Source: RGIG5675 sp050943435
GTDB taxonomy: Bacteria > Bacillota > Clostridia > Oscillospirales > Ruminococcaceae
Direction of reading: 5' to 3'
Assembly (NCBI GenBank): GCA_050943435.1
Contig: JBMNPE010000033.1
Coordinates: 1-15,747, forward strand
Length of the DNA: 15,747 bases
The notes below the pieces were generated by a model that had not been told where the DNA came from, did not search any database, and was given only the letters and a program-made list of their open reading frames with translations. The position numbers and the translations under genes were made by a program. This document shows positions 13,441 through 15,747 of this stretch, piece by piece. The number at the start of each line of letters is the position of its first letter. The stretch's first letter is position 1.

Positions 13441-14115
13441 TCAGAGCTGTTCCTGGTCGCGCAGCGCTCGCTTACCGAGGGACACCTCGAGATTTCCATT
13501 CTTGACCCTTATGTCGTCGAGCAGCTTTCTGGTGTCTGCACCCGGCTTGAGGTCCACGTCGTAGGAGAGCCTGTATACAGTGCCCATCTGAGAAGTCTTG
13601 ACGGAAGACAGTTCGTAGCTGTCGACGTAATTGGCAAGCACGGGTTCGAATTCACCGTTGTAGTCGAAGTTCTCAGGGACAGTGATCTTGAGCGAGAGGG
13701 GCTCCTTTGAGAACTTCTTGCTTCCCGCCAGCAGAACCGTCACAAGTCCCACGATGAGGACTGCGAGGACCGCTATGGTGAGGTAGCCCATGCCCGTGGC
13801 GAGCCCTATTGCCATCGAAAGAAACAGGCTGCAGATTTCCCTTGCCGACCCCGGGGCGGACCTGAACCTCACAAGGCTGAATGCCCCTGCCACTGCGACT
13901 CCTGCCCCGAGGTTTCCGTTGACCATGAGAATTATGACCTGGACAATGACGGGCACCAGGATCAGCGACAGCTGAAAGCCTCTGGATGAGCTGTTTTTAT
14001 ATGAATGTATCCATGCTATTGCAAACCCCAGTATCAGCGAAAACGCCGTGCAGATGAGAAATGTGCCTATTGTCAGGCCCTGCGAATCAATTATGCTCCC
14101 CATTATGTCAGTCAT
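13441..14115 (-). CDS. DUF4956 domain multi-span membrane protein
   Basis: A 224-residue membrane protein of the DUF4956 family, with no established biochemical function. Spans are at about 15-37, 48-66 and 96-130 (the last probably two). The family signature covers residues 67-93: GNLGAGVAVAGAFSLVRFR followed by SAPGSARE. A soluble domain of about 90 residues (135-224) follows, with alternating strands and helices. The ATG at 14115 overlaps the stop of the VTC-domain gene by 4 bases (ATGA), with AAAGGAG about 10 bases upstream, so the two proteins are made together. DUF4956 genes are known to sit beside VTC-domain genes, often with a CotH-type gene; no CotH gene is visible here. By analogy with the small membrane subunit of the yeast VTC complex I infer it anchors the polymerase or forms a polyphosphate path. 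Confidence 0.9.
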   Translation of the reverse strand: MTDIMGSIIDSQGLTIGTFLICTAFSLILGFAIAWIHSYKNSSSRGFQLSLILVPVIVQVIILMVNGNLGAGVAVAGAFSLVRFRSAPGSAREICSLFLSMAIGLATGMGYLTIAVLAVLIVGLVTVLLAGSKKFSKEPLSLKITVPENFDYNGEFEPVLANYVDSYELSSVKTSQMGTVYRLSYDVDLKPGADTRKLLDDIRVKNGNLEVSLGKRALRDQEQL

Positions 14116-14864
14116 GCTGTGTAAACTCCTTTTTCTGCTGTCTTTGTTCCTACCGCTTCAAAAACAGACGGTACAACTGTTCTGAAATATGCCTCCTGAT
14201 ATTTTGAAAATGACGATGCCTCTATCCCGCAGGCCTCTATCTTCCTTATGAGGCTGAGCGGCATCGCCGGTCCTGAAATCTTGACCTCCATGAGAACTTC
14301 CCCCGCCGGGATGAGCCTCTTTCCGAAAGCGCTGCCGTCGGTGAGCCCGCTGCTCCTGTATATCGGGTTCATGTCGAAGGTTATCCTCATCCCCGGGTCG
14401 TCCTTCATGACATATGAGAGGCGGTTGTAGGCTATCTGCATCGCCGGCCTGATCCCGGGATGCCTCTCGAGGAAGTAGTCAATCTCGTTTGATATCTGCG
14501 TGCTGGAAGGAGAACGGCCCTGCCCTGAAAGCCAGGAGAAGAGCTCGCCGTACCGGCCGTCTATCCTGCGCTTGTAAGTGATCCCGCCGCACTTTTTCTT
14601 GATCTCGGCAAAGGCCGGGGTATCGTCGGAAACAGTGCCTCCGTATGTCCTGAGCCTCAGCTTCTCCCTGTAGTACGGCTTCTCCATGGAAGCCCTGATT
14701 ACACTCCAGTCGGGAGTGTCAAAATATATGCTGTTGATAGTGGACCTGTAGTAATCATCGGGAACCAGCATGTCTCCGCATGCTGTAAGGAATTTTTCCA
14801 TGCCGGGAATATCGGTCCTGTATTTTTCTTCCCTTCTTGCGAAGGTGAATATGTAACCCTTCAA
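14112..14864 (-). CDS. VTC-domain (polyphosphate polymerase-like) protein
   Basis: A triphosphate-tunnel-metalloenzyme-fold protein of the VTC family. The yeast member VTC4 makes inorganic polyphosphate from ATP; bacterial members are named by homology. From the chosen start it has 250 residues. Tunnel residues are visible in order: REEK (11-14) on the first strand, YFDTPD (47-52), REKLRLR (66-72), EIKKK (88-92), RITFD (160-164), EVK (193-195) and SKYQEAY (220-226). All the basic and acidic positions expected of an active enzyme seem retained. It has no membrane span of its own. The frame opens at TTG 14909 without a ribosome binding site. I prefer TTG 14864, with GTGGGG 8 bases upstream, which leaves the usual short lead before the first strand. 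No ATG start fits. Overlaps the DUF4956 gene by 4 bases. Confidence 0.87.
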   Translation of the reverse strand: MKGYIFTFARREEKYRTDIPGMEKFLTACGDMLVPDDYYRSTINSIYFDTPDWSVIRASMEKPYYREKLRLRTYGGTVSDDTPAFAEIKKKCGGITYKRRIDGRYGELFSWLSGQGRSPSSTQISNEIDYFLERHPGIRPAMQIAYNRLSYVMKDDPGMRITFDMNPIYRSSGLTDGSAFGKRLIPAGEVLMEVKISGPAMPLSLIRKIEACGIEASSFSKYQEAYFRTVVPSVFEAVGTKTAEKGVYTA

Positions 14865-14909
14865 TTTTGAAACCCCACTTTCATAGTGTCTCACCCGAGG
14901 TATGTGCAA

Positions 14910-14943
14910 ATGATATCGCCGGAGGCTTAAATTTGGCTTAAAT
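14910..14943 (-). promoter_or_regulatory. Putative response-regulator-type direct repeat and promoter of the VTC-DUF4956 operon
   Basis: Two perfect 9-base copies, GGCTTAAAT on the plus strand (14924-14932 and 14935-14943), have an 11-bp period. Read on the minus strand they contain TTTAAG-N5-TTTAAG. A candidate -10, TATCAT on the minus strand (14910-14915), lies about 8 bases downstream, so the repeat covers the -35 position, as in PhoB/OmpR-activated promoters. Transcription would begin near 14903, which agrees with the TTG 14864 start. Confidence 0.5.
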
Positions 14944-14969
14944 AAAAAAAGACGGAGGATTAACCTCCG
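14942..14969 (-). terminator. Intrinsic terminator of the sensor kinase gene
   Basis: The stem is CGGAGG (14953-14958) with CCTCCG (14964-14969) and a 5-base loop, followed on the minus strand by a run of seven T (14944-14950). It lies 22 bases after the kinase stop and separates it from the VTC-DUF4956 operon. Confidence 0.85.
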
Positions 14970-14991
14970 CCCTCTGCTCTGGAAAATGCCT

Positions 14992-15747
14992 TTAAATCAC
15001 AGCCTTGAAGTGTATCACGTCGCCTTCCTTGAAGGCTGATATCGTGCCCTTGTGGGATTCAGTTATCGCCTGCGCTATCGAGAGTCCGAGTCCGAAGCCT
15101 CCGCTGTCCCGCGACCTGGACTCATCGGCCCTGTAGAATCTTCCGAACAGCTTGGATATCTCTTCCCCGTCTGTTTCAGCTGACGTGTTGGAAACGTCTA
15201 TTGCACCCTTCTTGCCGGAGGGATAGGCCGAAACCTTGATCGTCCCGCCCTCATCGCAGTACTTGACTGCATTGTCCGTGAGTATTGAGACGAGCTCGCG
15301 TATGCTCCTTTCATCCCCATGGCAGGTGATTCCGGGCTGGACGTCCACCTCGAACTTCTTTCCGGTATTTTCTGCGGCCGCCCTGAACGGCTCGGCAGTC
15401 TCGAGGACCGTGTCGCTGAGGGAGAAGTCCACGAAAGTGACGACTATGTTCTCCTCCTCCATCTTGGCAAGCACCAGGAGCCTCTGCACGAGCTCAGTCA
15501 TGCGCTTGACCTGGTCCTTGATGTTCGAAGTGAACTCGTTTTTCCCGTATATGGTCTCTATTGCCTCATCGTTGGCAGAAATGACCGAGAGAGGAGTCTT
15601 GAGCTCATGCCCGGCATCAGTTATGAAGCGCTTCTGCAGGGCAAGGTTTTCGGCCATCGGCCTCACTGCCTTCTTTGACACGAAATAGATGAGCACGAAA
15701 AGCAGTATGTAGCTCGCCCCGCCCACGAGCAGTGCCCCTTTGAGGAA
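14992..15747 (-). CDS. Two-component sensor histidine kinase, C-terminal part (5' end outside window)
   Basis: A membrane sensor kinase. The frame is open to the window edge, and about 251 residues are visible. It begins in a membrane span (SYILLFVLIYFV), then a short linker (KKAVRPMAENLALQ) without a clear full HAMP domain. The H box is FITDAGHELKTPLSVISA, with the phospho-accepting histidine in GHELKTP. The ATPase part has the N box (LTDNAVKY), a G1-like segment DVSNTS (more often VxNTG), the F box LFGRFYRADES and the G2 box GFGLGLSIA. The input domain and any partner response-regulator gene lie outside the window; such regulators usually precede the kinase in the operon. Its 3' end is followed by a terminator and then the VTC-DUF4956 operon on the same strand, which suggests a functional link. 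Confidence 0.94.
   Translation of the reverse strand, partial: FLKGALLVGGASYILLFVLIYFVSKKAVRPMAENLALQKRFITDAGHELKTPLSVISANDEAIETIYGKNEFTSNIKDQVKRMTELVQRLLVLAKMEEENIVVTFVDFSLSDTVLETAEPFRAAAENTGKKFEVDVQPGITCHGDERSIRELVSILTDNAVKYCDEGGTIKVSAYPSGKKGAIDVSNTSAETDGEEISKLFGRFYRADESRSRDSGGFGLGLSIAQAITESHKGTISAFKEGDVIHFKAVI

Noticed and set aside
14870..14909. Possible frameshift at the 5' end of the VTC gene
   Set aside because: The frame carries the complete fold from the first strand on; a TTG start explains the lack of ATG without invoking an error.
1..15747. tRNA or rRNA genes, insertion sequences, phage or defence genes
   Set aside because: None seen on either strand; the gaps are short and filled by promoters and terminators.

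Overview
The window looks like chromosomal DNA of a moderately GC-rich, Gram-positive, probably anaerobic Bacillota (Clostridia-like) bacterium. The reasons are the gene set (FloA flotillin, BacA-type UppP, DegV/FakB family, MATE and CDF exporters, a VTC + DUF4956 pair), strong GGAGG-type ribosome binding sites, and intrinsic terminators with long perfect stems. Arginine is written mostly as AGG/AGA and isoleucine often as ATA. I see no insertion sequence, integrase, tRNA, rRNA or CRISPR array. This is an inference from gene content; species cannot be read from the window.

Layout. (1) 3-1723, + strand: the 3' part of aspartate-semialdehyde dehydrogenase (asd), then a D-2-hydroxyacid dehydrogenase. 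(2) 1788-2903, - strand: a cation diffusion facilitator whose metal-site residues look Mn-type and which has two cytosolic domains; a shared terminator separates it from group 1. (3) 3080-4039, + strand: a PfkB sugar kinase, divergent from the CDF gene. (4) 4170-5555, - strand: a MATE exporter. (5) 5702-7965, + strand: dtd-mnmA-tcdA, a compact operon of three tRNA proofreading/modification enzymes. (6) 8045-8422, + strand: a small membrane-anchored beta-rich protein. (7) 8595-11136, - strand: floA, a single-span membrane protein almost abutting it, and a signal-anchored protein with three bacterial Ig-like (Big2) domains. (8) 11307-13375, + strand: uppP, a CPYC glutaredoxin and a DegV-family lipid-binding protein. 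(9) 13441-15747, - strand: a sensor histidine kinase (5' end outside the window), then a VTC-domain polyphosphate-polymerase-like protein overlapping a DUF4956 membrane protein by 4 bases.

How the genes work together. Groups 7 and 8 are cell-envelope genes transcribed divergently: membrane microdomains and a surface protein on one side, lipid-carrier recycling and fatty-acid binding on the other. Group 5 acts on tRNA: removal of D-amino acids, 2-thiolation of U34, and cyclisation of t6A37.

The most interesting part is group 9. The VTC-like enzyme keeps the charged residues expected of an active polyphosphate polymerase and is translationally coupled to a multi-span DUF4956 protein. Its promoter region carries a perfect 9-base direct repeat with an 11-bp period (core TTTAAG-N5-TTTAAG), the usual geometry of OmpR/PhoB-type response-regulator sites. 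It lies directly behind the terminator of a histidine kinase gene. This suggests, but does not prove, a two-component-controlled membrane polyphosphate module.

Convergent gene pairs are separated by strong hairpins that look bidirectional. Several gene starts were moved from the longest possible reading frame on the basis of ribosome binding sites or promoters (floA, uppP, degV, tcdA, the MATE gene and the VTC gene); the reasons are given in each entry.
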